This document shows positions 1-8,665 of a stretch of 64,000 nt of DNA, in pieces. Position 1 is the stretch's first letter; each line of letters opens with the position of its first letter. The DNA comes from Bradyrhizobium guangdongense. GTDB taxonomy: Bacteria > Pseudomonadota > Alphaproteobacteria > Rhizobiales > Xanthobacteraceae. The translations under genes were made by a program, and so were the position numbers. The stretch is from assembly GCF_004114975.1 (NCBI RefSeq), contig NZ_CP030051.1:7343501-7407500 (forward strand), given 5' to 3'. A model generated the notes under the pieces. It was not told the DNA's origin. It worked only from the letters and a program-made list of their open reading frames with translations, and did not search any database.

Positions 1-2
1 TC

Positions 3-194
3 GCGGTCGAGACCGTGATGCATGCGATGCGCACTGCGGGCCTGTCCGGCTATCGCAACGACGGCGAGTTCACCATGGGCCGCCACCTGCGCGACGTGTT
101 GTCGTCGCCGATCATGATCAACAACGATCGTATTCTGGCCAATGCCGCCACGTCGACGCTGATGAGCGGTGTGCCGGCGAGCCTTCGTGACTAA
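3..194 (+). CDS. Acyl-CoA dehydrogenase-like protein, C-terminal end (partial)
   Basis: The reading frame is open from the window edge and ends with TAA at 192-194, giving the last 63 residues of a protein that begins outside. The segment holds an arginine/glycine-rich stretch (GRHLRDVLSSPIMINNDRIL) that resembles the C-terminal helix bundle of acyl-CoA dehydrogenases, where the substrate and FAD tail are capped. It ends 39 bp before the amino acid:[carrier protein] ligase in the same direction, so the two are probably co-transcribed. In Bradyrhizobium an acyl-CoA dehydrogenase homologue and a small carrier protein are known to lie beside such ligases, which supports this reading. The fragment alone is too short for a firm family call. 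Confidence 0.55.
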   Translation, partial: AVETVMHAMRTAGLSGYRNDGEFTMGRHLRDVLSSPIMINNDRILANAATSTLMSGVPASLRD

Positions 195-233
195 ACCAAC
201 AAAAAGCAAATTTGAGATAGCAGGACATCGACC

Positions 234-1214
234 ATGAACATTGCCGTCCTCCCGGATTCGCCCGAGACTGCCCCGCAAATCGCCGATCCGCTCGATCATC
301 TCGCCGACAAACTATTCCACCGCATGGGCTCGGACGGCGTCTACGCCCGCACCGCGCTGTATGAAGGTGTGGTGGAGAAGCTCGCCGCGCTGATCACCAG
401 CCATCGCGAATCCGGCACGGAAGCGCTGCGCTTCCCGCCGGTGATGAGCCGGGCCCAGCTGGAAAAGTCCGGCTACCTCAAGAGCTTTCCGAACCTGCTC
501 GGCTGCGTCTGCGGGCTGCACGGCACCGAACGCGAGATCAACGCCGCGGTGAGCCGCTTCGATGCCGGCGGCGACTGGACCACGTCGCTGTCGCCGGCCG
601 ACCTCGTGTTGTCGCCCGCGGCCTGCTATCCCGTCTATCCGATCGCGGCGAGCCGCGGGCCCTTGCCGAAGGGCGGCCTGCGCTTCGACGTCGCCGCCGA
701 CTGCTTCCGCCGCGAGCCGTCGAAGCATCTCGATCGCCTGCAATCGTTCCGGATGCGCGAATATGTCTGCATCGGCACGCCCGACGACGTCGCCGATTTC
801 CGCGAGCGCTGGATGGTGCGCGCGCAGGCGATCGCCCGCGATCTCGGCCTGACCTTCCGGGTCGATTATGCCAGCGATCCCTTCTTCGGCCGCGTCGGCC
901 AGATGAAGGCGGTGAGCCAGAAACAGCAGCAGCTCAAGTTCGAGCTCCTGATCCCGCTGCGCTCCGAAGAGCAGCCGACCGCCTGCATGAGCTTCAACTA
1001 TCACCGCGAGCATTTCGGCACGACCTGGGGCATCCAGGACGCCAATGGCGAGCCTGCTCACACTGGCTGCGTTGCCTTCGGCATGGATCGGCTGGCGGTC
1101 GCGATGTTCCACACCCACGGCACCGATCTCTCCGCCTGGCCCGCCAAGGTGCGGGACATCATGGGCATGCCGCCGCACGTAGCGACTGAGGCCCACGGCG
1201 AAGGCTGGCGCTAG
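234..1214 (+). CDS. Amino acid--[acyl-carrier-protein] ligase (class II aaRS-like, Bll0957 type)
   Basis: This 326-residue protein matches the family of truncated class II seryl-tRNA synthetase homologues that activate a small amino acid (glycine or alanine) with ATP and load it onto the phosphopantetheine arm of a dedicated carrier protein instead of a tRNA. The zinc ligands established for Bll0957 are present at exactly the same numbers: Cys131, Glu176 (in FRMREY) and Cys279 (in HTGCVAFG). The class II motif 2 arginine is seen in CFRREPS (about 157-163) and motif 3 in GMDRLAVAMF (283-292). There is no N-terminal tRNA-binding coiled coil, which explains the inability to charge tRNA. The length equals that of Bll0957. 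It follows an acyl-CoA dehydrogenase-like gene and precedes a GNAT-like gene. Recognition is strong; the amino acid and the product of the pathway cannot be read from sequence. Confidence 0.93.
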   Translation: MNIAVLPDSPETAPQIADPLDHLADKLFHRMGSDGVYARTALYEGVVEKLAALITSHRESGTEALRFPPVMSRAQLEKSGYLKSFPNLLGCVCGLHGTEREINAAVSRFDAGGDWTTSLSPADLVLSPAACYPVYPIAASRGPLPKGGLRFDVAADCFRREPSKHLDRLQSFRMREYVCIGTPDDVADFRERWMVRAQAIARDLGLTFRVDYASDPFFGRVGQMKAVSQKQQQLKFELLIPLRSEEQPTACMSFNYHREHFGTTWGIQDANGEPAHTGCVAFGMDRLAVAMFHTHGTDLSAWPAKVRDIMGMPPHVATEAHGEGWR

Positions 1215-1270
1215 AGCGTGATCCGGAAAGCGTGAAGCTATTTTCCGGATCGATCATGCTGAAACGATAG
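1214..1270. repeat. Rhizobiales-type short palindromic repeat
   Basis: Immediately after the ligase stop codon lies a near-palindrome: a 10-bp arm gatccggaaa at 1220-1229 pairs with tttccggatc at 1242-1251. Variants of this sequence are scattered through intergenic DNA of Rhizobiales genomes. It could form a hairpin in RNA that ends or stabilises the ligase transcript, but no T-run follows, so a terminator role is only a guess. Confidence 0.6.
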
Positions 1271-1308
1271 ACTTCAAGAGGCCGACCATTTCCACGGGCA
1301 AGACGAGC

Positions 1309-2184
1309 GTGATCCACACCAAGGTCCGATGTCGCGAGATCACCGAGTCCGATGTTGACGCCATCGCGGACTTGCTGACGCGCGGCTTCGTCGGCCGATC
1401 GCGCAATTACTGGATCCAGGGCCTGCGCCGGCAGGCCTTCCGGCCCGTGCCGGAGGGCTATCCGCGTTTCGGCTATATGCTCGACAATGACGGCGAACCG
1501 GTCGGCGTGCTGCTGCTGATCTACACCACACGCAAGGATGGGGAGGAGATCGCCATCCAGTGCAATCTGTCGAGCTGGTATGTCGAGCCGGCCTACCGCA
1601 ACTACGCGCCGCTGCTGACCAAGATCGCGCAACGGCACAAGCACGTCACCTATCTCAACATCAGCCCGGCGGTATGGACCTGGCCGATCATCGAGACGCA
1701 GGGCTTTCGCGCCTATTGCCGCGGCCTGTTCTTTTCGGTGCCGGCACTGTCCCGCGCGCCGCGCTGGAGCAAGATCGAAGTCATTTCTCCGCACGCCAAG
1801 CAGATCGAGGGCCTGTCCGAGGCCGAGACCGAGTTGCTGACGCGGCACGCACGCTACAATTGCCTCAGCCTGGTGTGCCGCACGCCGAAAGGCGTCTTCC
1901 CCTTCATCCTGCAACCGGTGCGCATCCGCCGCGGTTTCATCGCGCCGCCGGCGATGCAGCTGATCTACTGCCGCAGCGCCGCCGAATACGCCGCCTGCGC
2001 CGGCCGCATCGGCCGGCTGCTGCTGCGTCTCGGCAAGATCTCGGTGATCGTCGATTCCAACGAACCCATCCCCGGCCTTGTCGGTATTTATACCGAGCGA
2101 CGCGGGCGCAAATATTTCAAGGGCCCGCACCGTCCACGACTGGCTGATCTCACCGATACGGAACTCGTGCTGTACGGGCCATAG
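1309..2184 (+). CDS. GNAT-like acyltransferase next to aa:CP ligase
   Basis: The 291-residue product begins with a fold pattern of GNAT acetyltransferases: a starting strand-helix (REITESDVDAIADLLTRGF, residues 10-28), then a central strand (GEPVGVLLLIY, about 62-72) followed by SSWYVEPAYRNYAPLL (88-103), which sits where the acyl-CoA or acyl-pantetheine pyrophosphate loop would be. The canonical Q/RxxGxG/A loop is not clear, so activity is uncertain. The C-terminal half has no feature I recognise. The start is GTG at 1309; a Shine-Dalgarno-like sequence is weak. It lies 94 bp after the ligase in the same direction with only the repeat between. An attractive inference is that it moves the carrier-bound amino acid to an acceptor, but this is untested. 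Confidence 0.6.
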   Translation: MIHTKVRCREITESDVDAIADLLTRGFVGRSRNYWIQGLRRQAFRPVPEGYPRFGYMLDNDGEPVGVLLLIYTTRKDGEEIAIQCNLSSWYVEPAYRNYAPLLTKIAQRHKHVTYLNISPAVWTWPIIETQGFRAYCRGLFFSVPALSRAPRWSKIEVISPHAKQIEGLSEAETELLTRHARYNCLSLVCRTPKGVFPFILQPVRIRRGFIAPPAMQLIYCRSAAEYAACAGRIGRLLLRLGKISVIVDSNEPIPGLVGIYTERRGRKYFKGPHRPRLADLTDTELVLYGP

Positions 2185-2354
2185 GCGTTCGGCTTCGCTA
2201 TCGCTTTGCGGTCACGCTGTTTGCACGCTCGCTCTGCATCGCCAGTCACTCTCCGTAAACTACGGCGCTTAAGGGAATTTTCCCGCCTCTTCGCTACGCT
2301 CAGCGGCTGAATTACGTTGCGTTAAGTCTATTGCGCCGAGATCCCGCTGATCCC

Positions 2355-5222
2355 ATGACGTCGACCCGCAACAACGAGCTCGGTGCATGCCACGACCAAG
2401 GCCGGCAGGCCCTGCTGTCGCTGAGCCAGCTGGCGCTCGATGGCATGGAACAGGGCGTTTGTGTCTACGACGCCGACAACCGGATCGTGCTGGTCAACAC
2501 GCGCTACCTGACGCTGTTCGACATGTCGGCCGATATCGTCCGGCTCGGGACGAGCTATCGCGAGGTGCTCGCCCATAGCATGGCGCGCGGGAATATCCCC
2601 CGGAGCGAGCTCGATGCGCTCTATGCTTCGCGGATCGCGTTGATCGCGGCCGGCAAGCCGTTCCAGACGCGGCAGACGCTCGCAAGCGGTCTCGTCATCA
2701 CGCTGGAACTGAAGCCGCTTCCCGACGGCGGCTGGATGACGATCTGCGACGACGTCAGCCGTCTCGCCCGCCTCGAAGCCGAGCTGCAACTGCAGACGGA
2801 GCGCAGCCAGCACGCGCTCGCCCACATGTCGCACGGCCTCATCATGTATGACGCCGAGGATCGTGTGGTCGTCTGCAACGAGCGCTTCCTGCAACTCTAC
2901 GATCTCGACCCCGCCGTTTTGAAGCCAGGTATCGCGCATTGCGCGGCGATCGATCATTGGCTGTCGCGCGGCAACCGGGCAGAGATGTCCGGGGACGAGT
3001 TCCGCGATATCAGGACCAACGACATCAGGACAAGAAGCCCGAAGACCATTCTCGTGACGTGCCATGACGGCCGGAAAGTGCAGGCCGTATCGCGCTTCAT
3101 GCCCGACGGCGGCTGGGTCACGGTGCATGAGGATGTCACCGAGCGGCTGCAGCGCGAAGAGATGCTGAAGCAACAGAACCTGATGCTGGATGCCGCGCTC
3201 GAAAACATGGCACATGGCCTCGCTTTCTACGACAGCGACATGCGCCTGCGCATCTGCAATTCCACCTATCAGAAGATCTACCGGCTGTCTCCGGAGGAGA
3301 GCAAGCCCGGCACGCATCTCTCCGAGCTGATCGAGCGCTCCATGGCGAACGGCGCCTTCGCCTCCGAATACAGCCCGCAGCAGATCCTCAAGGCGGCCCG
3401 GGTCCGGATCGAGAACAACGATACCTCCCCCATGCGCCGGCGCATGAGCAACGACACGGTGATCTCGGTGCGCTATTGCGCACTGGCCGAGGGTGGCTTC
3501 GTCGCCACCTATGAAGACATCACCGAGCGCGAGCGCGCGGTCGAGGAACTGAGCGAGCAGTATCGCCGCTTCGACGCGGCGCTGAACAACATGAGCCAGG
3601 GCCTGTGCATGCTCGACACGAGCCTGCACGTGATCGTCTGCAATCGCCGCTACATCGAGATGTACGGCCTGTCACCCGATGTCGTGAAGCCCGGCGTCTC
3701 GATGCGCGAGATCATGGAGCACAGCTGCTCGCTCGGCATCCACCCGAACACGACCGGCGCCAAGCTCTATGCCGACTATGTCGAGCGGCTGCGCGAGGGC
3801 GAGCACACGCTGCACCGCCATTTGAGCGACGGCCGCATCATCAAGCTCAACCACAAGCGCATGGAGCATGGCGGCTGGGTCGTCACCTATGAGGACGTGA
3901 CCGAGCGGCACAAGGCGCAGGCGCGCGTGGCTCACATGGCGCGACACGACTCTCTTACCGACCTGCCCAACCGCACACTGTTCCGCGAGAAGATGGGCGA
4001 GGGGCTGAACCAGGTCGCGATCGCCGGCGGCGCCATGGCCGTGCTGTGCTTCGACCTCGACAATTTCAAAACCGTCAACGACCGGCTCGGCCATGCCGCC
4101 GGCGACCGGCTGCTGCGCTGGGTCGCGGCGCGGTTGAGGGAGAACGTCGGCGAGCACGACACCGTCGCCCGCCTCGGCGGCGACGAGTTCGCCGTGCTCC
4201 AGCGTGGACCACAACCGCAATCGGCGGAAAAGCTCGCGCGGCGCCTGGTCGAGATCATCGGGCATCCCCCGCCGCTGGAAAGCCAGTCCATTCACGTCGG
4301 CGTCTCCGTCGGCATCGCCATCGCGCCCGATCACGGCCTCGATGCCGACGAGCTGATGAAATGCGCCGACCTTGCGCTATACCGGGCCAAGGCCAAGGGG
4401 CGCGGCGCCTATCAGCTGTTCGAGCCGGAGATGGAAGAAGAGGCGCGCAGCCGGCACGCGCTCGAGCAGGATCTGCGCGGCGCGCTGGAATCCAACCAGT
4501 TCCATCTGGTGTTCCAGCCGCAGGTGCGGCTCGACAGCACCGAACTCACCGGCTTCGAGGCGCTGCTGCGCTGGAGACATCCCACGCGCGGCTTCGTCTC
4601 GCCGGCCGAGTTCATTCCGATCGCCGAAGAGAACGGGCTGATCGTTCCGATCGGCGAATGGGTGTTGCGCACCGCCTGCGCCACGGCCGGCTCATGGCCT
4701 GAGGTTACGGTCGCGGTGAACCTGTCGCCGGTCCAGTTCCGCTCGCGCGGACTGGTCGCGATGGTCACGAGCGCGCTGGCCGAGGCCGGCCTGCCGGCGC
4801 AGCGGCTCGAGCTCGAAGTCACCGAGACGGCGCTGCTCGACGACAGCGAAGCGACCATCGGGATCCTGCACCAGCTCCGCGCCCTCGGCGTGCGCGTCAG
4901 CTTGGATGATTTCGGCGTCGGCTATTCCTCGCTGAGCTATTTGCGCAAGTTTCCGTTCGACCGCATCAAGATCGACCGCTCCTTCGTCGGCACGCTCGGC
5001 GAAAGCCCGGAGAGCGTCGCCATCGTCCGCACCATCGCGAGCCTCGGCTCGGTGCTCGGCGTCGAGACCACGGCGGAAGGCGTCGAGACATCGGAGCAGC
5101 TCGACTTCGTGCGTGAATGCGGCTGCACGGCCGTACAGGGGTACTATTTCGGCAAGCCCTGCCCGGCGGCCGAGGTGGGACTTACCATCGCGACGCTGAA
5201 CGCGGTTCGCCGCGTGGCGTGA
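2355..5222 (+). CDS. Four-PAS GGDEF-EAL cyclic-di-GMP signalling protein
   Basis: The protein is 955 residues with no membrane segment. It opens with four tandem PAS domains of the PAS_7 type, each starting with a variant of MxxGLCMYD (first MEQGVCVYD near 31, then HMSHGLIMYD, NMAHGLAFYD, NMSQGLCMLD) and each closing with a TxxEDVTER-like segment. A GGDEF domain follows (HDSLTDLPNRTLF entry; intact GGDEF at 608-612), then an EAL domain with intact EALLRWRHP at 735 and DDFGVGYSSLSYL, KIDRSF and TTAEGVE further on. Both a diguanylate cyclase and a phosphodiesterase activity are therefore possible, gated by cytosolic ligands. ATG at 2355 is preferred to the TTG eight codons upstream. It converges on a second GGDEF/EAL gene. 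Confidence 0.9.
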   Translation: MTSTRNNELGACHDQGRQALLSLSQLALDGMEQGVCVYDADNRIVLVNTRYLTLFDMSADIVRLGTSYREVLAHSMARGNIPRSELDALYASRIALIAAGKPFQTRQTLASGLVITLELKPLPDGGWMTICDDVSRLARLEAELQLQTERSQHALAHMSHGLIMYDAEDRVVVCNERFLQLYDLDPAVLKPGIAHCAAIDHWLSRGNRAEMSGDEFRDIRTNDIRTRSPKTILVTCHDGRKVQAVSRFMPDGGWVTVHEDVTERLQREEMLKQQNLMLDAALENMAHGLAFYDSDMRLRICNSTYQKIYRLSPEESKPGTHLSELIERSMANGAFASEYSPQQILKAARVRIENNDTSPMRRRMSNDTVISVRYCALAEGGFVATYEDITERERAVEELSEQYRRFDAALNNMSQGLCMLDTSLHVIVCNRRYIEMYGLSPDVVKPGVSMREIMEHSCSLGIHPNTTGAKLYADYVERLREGEHTLHRHLSDGRIIKLNHKRMEHGGWVVTYEDVTERHKAQARVAHMARHDSLTDLPNRTLFREKMGEGLNQVAIAGGAMAVLCFDLDNFKTVNDRLGHAAGDRLLRWVAARLRENVGEHDTVARLGGDEFAVLQRGPQPQSAEKLARRLVEIIGHPPPLESQSIHVGVSVGIAIAPDHGLDADELMKCADLALYRAKAKGRGAYQLFEPEMEEEARSRHALEQDLRGALESNQFHLVFQPQVRLDSTELTGFEALLRWRHPTRGFVSPAEFIPIAEENGLIVPIGEWVLRTACATAGSWPEVTVAVNLSPVQFRSRGLVAMVTSALAEAGLPAQRLELEVTETALLDDSEATIGILHQLRALGVRVSLDDFGVGYSSLSYLRKFPFDRIKIDRSFVGTLGESPESVAIVRTIASLGSVLGVETTAEGVETSEQLDFVRECGCTAVQGYYFGKPCPAAEVGLTIATLNAVRRVA

Positions 5223-5242
5223 GCGCCCTGCTCGCGGATCGC

Positions 5243-5268
5243 CGCGAAAACAACCCCATGCACAGTAG
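5243..5268. repeat. 26-bp dispersed repeat, copy 1
   Basis: The 26 bases 5243-5268 are identical to 49304-49329. The core is gcgaaaacaaccccatgcac. Both copies lie in the same orientation, shortly after the stop codon of a plus-strand gene (21 and 16 bp). The sequence has no hairpin. Function unknown. Confidence 0.7.
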
Positions 5269-5334
5269 AAGGGGCGTTGATTTCAAAGGAGAATTTTCGT
5301 GGGCCCGCTTCGCTTTGCCCATCCTGCCCGTATC

Positions 5335-7071
5335 TCAGCTTGCGGCCGGCAGTGCGCTATCCGGCGGCGGGCACCACGGGCGGTCGGCTGACGCCAGCCC
5401 GATCAGGCGGCCCTGGATGTAATCGCAGCCCCAGTCGCGCAGCATGGTGGCGGCCTCCTCGTCCTGCACCCATTCGGCGACGGTCTTGATGTCGAGGCGG
5501 CGGGCGAGATCGATCAAGGTCTGCACAAAGGCGCGATCATCGGCGGAGTGGGTGATGTTCTGCACGAAGGCGCCATCGATCTTGACGATGTCCACGCCGA
5601 GCTTGCGCAAATTGCGGAACGAGGTGTAGCCGGCGCCGAAATCGTCGATGGCAATGCGGCTGCCGAAATTCTTGAGACGGCTGACGAAAGCGCGGACGTC
5701 GTCGATGTCCTGGATCGCGACCGTCTCGGTGATTTCCACGATCAGCCGTTCGGCGACGCCGGGATGGGCGCGCATCAGCGATTCGATTCCGGCCCACCAG
5801 TCCGGGTCCATCGTGGTGTCAGGCGAGATGTTGAGGCTGAGCCGAATGTTCGGCGCGGCTGCGAGCTCGGCGACCACCAGTTCGAGCACACGGTGATCGA
5901 CGAGGCGGATGAGGCCGAGCCGCTCGGCGACCGGCACGATGTCGGGCGCGAGCAACACCTGGCCATCGCCCTGGTCCATCCGCACCAGACATTCGTGGAA
6001 GGCCCCCTCGCGCGTGGCAGCCGACACCACCGGCTCGTAAGCAAGCCTGATGCGGCGTTCGTTGAGCGCCGTGACGATCTCGTCGGTGACGCGGATGTTG
6101 ACCCGGCGCTGGGCGTCGCGCTCGGCGTTCGGTCGCCACGCCGCGAACGAACCGGCGCGGCGGCGCTTGGCGGCATCCAGCGTCTCATGGGCGCGGTTGA
6201 TCGCCTCGTCGGTATTGCGGGCATAGCGCGGCAGGCTGACGGCGCCGATCGAGACGGTGACGGACACCGGACCGGATTTGGTCGGCACCACCTCGTTGCG
6301 GATGCCGGTGAGAAAGCGCTCGGCGGCGACGTTCATGTCGTCGACGGTGCAGTTCTTCAGGATCAGTCCGAACTTGTTGCCGGAGAAACGGCCGAGCACG
6401 TCGCCACCGCGCAGCCGCGCGCGAATGCGCCTGGCGACGTCGAGGATCACCGCGTCGGCAACGTCGAAACCGAAGGCGTCGTTGACGCGGGCGAGATGAT
6501 CGATCCCGACCAGCATGAAGGCCGCGGTCGAGCGGAAGCGGCTCGTCTCCTCGATCGCTTCGGCCAGCGCCGCGATCAGATGAGAGCGGTTGAGCTCGCC
6601 GGTCAGAGGATCGAGCCGGGCCAGCTTCGTCAGTTCCTCGTCGCGGGCATGCCGCTCGTTGTTGATGCGGACCGATCCGATCGCCCGCAACGGGCGGCCG
6701 TCGGGGCCAGCGAACCAGCGGCCGGTCTCTTCAATCCAGACCACGGGATCGGAGGCGCTCATGCGCACACCATATTCGACCCGGTAGGGCGTGCCGTCGG
6801 CGCCGTGCACGGCCGAGGTCTGCGCCAGCGCCGCGCTCCGTAGCATCTGCGCGGGCTCGATCAGCTTGGCGAACTCGGCACCGCTCGCAAGCCGCTCTGC
6901 GGGAATGCCGGGGAAGATGGCGCCGGCCTGCTCGCCCCAGACGATGGCGTCGCTGACGAGATCCCAGACGAACACGGCTTGGCCGAGGGCAGCCAGGATT
7001 TCGGAGGCTTGCGGCAATGCTGGGGTCAAAAGCGCCTCGTTTCGGGACAGCGGGGAGTCCTGAGCTGGCAC
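5335..7071 (-). CDS. GGDEF/EAL protein with degenerate GGDEF and variant EAL
   Basis: This 578-residue soluble protein has an N-terminal PAS-like sensor (about 20-140), a GGDEF-type domain and an EAL-type domain. The GGDEF signature is replaced by SGNKF (in GRFSGNKFGLIL), which lacks the acidic residues needed to make c-di-GMP. In the EAL domain the signature is ECLVR instead of EALLR, so the metal-binding Glu and the Arg survive; N (NISPD), E (EITET), DD (DDFGAGYTSF), K (KIDGAF), the Glu of VAEWV 36 residues later and the Gln of YIQG another 20 residues on are all kept. It may thus be a phosphodiesterase controlled by a dead cyclase domain. It is convergent with the four-PAS protein. Confidence 0.88.
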   Translation of the reverse strand: MPAQDSPLSRNEALLTPALPQASEILAALGQAVFVWDLVSDAIVWGEQAGAIFPGIPAERLASGAEFAKLIEPAQMLRSAALAQTSAVHGADGTPYRVEYGVRMSASDPVVWIEETGRWFAGPDGRPLRAIGSVRINNERHARDEELTKLARLDPLTGELNRSHLIAALAEAIEETSRFRSTAAFMLVGIDHLARVNDAFGFDVADAVILDVARRIRARLRGGDVLGRFSGNKFGLILKNCTVDDMNVAAERFLTGIRNEVVPTKSGPVSVTVSIGAVSLPRYARNTDEAINRAHETLDAAKRRRAGSFAAWRPNAERDAQRRVNIRVTDEIVTALNERRIRLAYEPVVSAATREGAFHECLVRMDQGDGQVLLAPDIVPVAERLGLIRLVDHRVLELVVAELAAAPNIRLSLNISPDTTMDPDWWAGIESLMRAHPGVAERLIVEITETVAIQDIDDVRAFVSRLKNFGSRIAIDDFGAGYTSFRNLRKLGVDIVKIDGAFVQNITHSADDRAFVQTLIDLARRLDIKTVAEWVQDEEAATMLRDWGCDYIQGRLIGLASADRPWCPPPDSALPAAS

Positions 7072-7249
7072 AGGATACGGCCAGATTCGCCTCCGACCCT
7101 AGGCAAAGTTCATAAACAATTTGGAAACCACGTTCCCAAGGCGTTCAGGAACGGGTTAGTCTCGGCCGGCATAGGCCTTGCGAGACCATCTCATGCACCG
7201 GCGCCGACGTCCCAAAACGCGCCAGTTCAAGCGGATCAGCGGTGTTGTG

Positions 7250-7510
7250 ATGGTGAATGCGGATCAGATCGAACAGACGACGCAGGAAGCGGGCACCGCG
7301 CTGGTCCCGCTCACGCCAGTCTTGCAGTGGGTCCGCAAGGTGCCAATGACGCGCCCCGATCCGAGCTTCGTCACCCAGCTGATCGCCAATGCCGAGCACC
7401 TGCCGCAGGCAGGCCGACTGCGCCGTGGCTCGTCCGAGGACGCGCGCATGGCCTATAGCGGCAAGCGGCCACTGCCCAGCGTCGCTACGAGGACGCGGCA
7501 GGTGGCGTAA
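7250..7510 (+). CDS. Small conserved-looking hypothetical protein
   Basis: A short 86-residue frame starting VNADQIEQTTQEAG... after ATG and ending with ATRTRQVA. It is hydrophilic, with no signal peptide or membrane helix, and has a basic C terminus. An upstream ATG at 7178 in the same frame would give 110 residues, but its first 24 codons (MRDHLMHRRRRPKTRQ) look like non-coding arginine-rich sequence. It stands alone between two minus-strand genes with only repeats behind it. I do not recognise a family; the case for a real gene rests on its position, its length and its codon pattern. Confidence 0.5.
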   Translation: MVNADQIEQTTQEAGTALVPLTPVLQWVRKVPMTRPDPSFVTQLIANAEHLPQAGRLRRGSSEDARMAYSGKRPLPSVATRTRQVA

Positions 7511-7543
7511 GGCAGCTCTAGTTTTTTGAAGCGCGACCGCGCC

Positions 7544-7681
7544 CTCAACCTCTCCCCGCTCGCGGGGAGACGTCGGATCGCTCTTGCGATCCGGGTGAGG
7601 GGGTACAGGTTTCTCGACCATCTCGCGTGTGGAGAGAGGCCCCTCAACCCAACCCTCTCCCCGTAAGAACGGGGCGAGGGA
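7544..7681. repeat. Intergenic palindromic repeat (ctctcccc family), copy 1
   Basis: About 138 bp filled with complementary arms such as cctctccccgctcgcggggag, here split as ctctccccgc/gcggggag, then ggatcgctcttgcgatcc and ctctccccgt/acggggcgag. The same family recurs at 10605-10732 and in short form at 33153-33176. It lies between convergent genes and could act as a two-way transcript end. Confidence 0.7.
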
Positions 7682-7703
7682 GCGCACCGCCGCTGCCGTA
7701 AAA

Positions 7704-8420
7704 TCACCGCGGCTCTTCGGGTGAGGGCGGCGTGCCGTTGCCCGGCTGCAAATGCGGCGAGGGAATTTCCGGCGATGGCGCGACACCCGGCTTCGGCGCG
7801 GGATGATCCATCAACACGGATTCGGCAACCGATTGCGCCGAGGGCGTCGGCGGCTCAGGCTGCGGTGCGGGCTCGGGATATTTCGGCTCGAACGTGGTCA
7901 CTGGCGTCGGCGGCTCGGCCTGCCGCTTCGTCTTGCGTGGCGACACCACGGCCTCGGCCGCAACATAGGTGATGCGGCGGCGTGCGCGTTGGGCGATGCC
8001 GCCGAGAAAATCGGCCATCGCGAGCAGCACCAACAGGAAGTAGGTGGAGTTGCCGAATTTGGGCCACATCACGAATTCGGCCGCGGCCGCGCCGAAGATG
8101 ACCAGCGACAGCAGATGATCCATCAGGAATTTCGCACCGGGCCGCGCGCCCTTGACCACTTCGAGCAGCAGCAACAGCACGCCGAGCGCGAGCAGAAGAT
8201 CGGCTAACGTGACCGGCCAGGTCTCGCCCGTGATCATCGGCACCCTGAACAGCACGTCCGTGAAGGACACGGTGGGCATCAGGAAGGCGATGATGTTGTA
8301 CACCGCGAGCGGAATCAGAAGCAGCGGGAAACCGACCATCGGCAAAGCGCCTTCTTGATCAAGATGTTCGGGCAGGACAATGCGGCGGCGAAGCTTTTGC
8401 TCCGCCGCCGCCATTGTCAT
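7704..8420 (-). CDS. Four-helix membrane protein with proline-rich cytosolic tail
   Basis: The 238-residue protein has four hydrophobic segments, near residues 28-48, 70-87, 101-119 and 124-140 (for example LADLLLALGVLLLLLEVV and YFLLVLLAMADFL). From about residue 150 it turns into a proline-, glutamate- and serine-rich tail (PAPQPEPPTPSAQ and similar) that is probably disordered. No catalytic motif is visible. It is on the same strand as rpmF, which starts 245 bp upstream, but the two are not clearly an operon. Function unknown; similar proteins are common in Bradyrhizobium. Confidence 0.75.
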   Translation of the reverse strand: MTMAAAEQKLRRRIVLPEHLDQEGALPMVGFPLLLIPLAVYNIIAFLMPTVSFTDVLFRVPMITGETWPVTLADLLLALGVLLLLLEVVKGARPGAKFLMDHLLSLVIFGAAAAEFVMWPKFGNSTYFLLVLLAMADFLGGIAQRARRRITYVAAEAVVSPRKTKRQAEPPTPVTTFEPKYPEPAPQPEPPTPSAQSVAESVLMDHPAPKPGVAPSPEIPSPHLQPGNGTPPSPEEPR

Positions 8421-8482
8421 ATCTCACGGGTTGGCCGAAATCAGGCAGGTGCAACCAACCTGCCCCAGGAAAAGTCCTGACT

Positions 8483-8665
8483 TCAGGACTCTTTCTTCTT
8501 CAGGACCTGGCGGCCCTTGTACATGCCGGTCTTCAGGTCGAGATGATGCGGACGACGGAGCTCACCGGAGTCCTTGTCTTCCACATAAGTCGGCTTCTTG
8601 ATGGCGTCTGCCGAGCGGCGCATGCCACGGCGCGACGGCGAGGTTTTTCTTCTCGGAACGGCCAT
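8483..8665 (-). CDS. rpmF: 50S ribosomal protein L32 (bL32)
   Basis: The 60-residue product begins [20 protein letters not shown], the strongly conserved N terminus of bL32, and carries the later [13 protein letters not shown] segment. It lacks the four cysteines of zinc-binding L32 variants, as usual in alphaproteobacteria. It belongs to the large ribosomal subunit. It lies 170 bp after mtgA on the same strand. Confidence 0.97.
   Translation of the reverse strand: MAVPRRKTSPSRRGMRRSADAIKKPTYVEDKDSGELRRPHHLDLKTGMYKGRQVLKKKES

Noticed and set aside
2328..3629. A 433-codon minus-strand frame opposite the PAS domains
   Set aside because: Histidine- and arginine-rich shadow without any domain.
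7145..7786. A minus-strand frame across the palindromic repeat and the small plus-strand gene
   Set aside because: It reads through the repeat block and gives a low-complexity arginine/proline-rich product.
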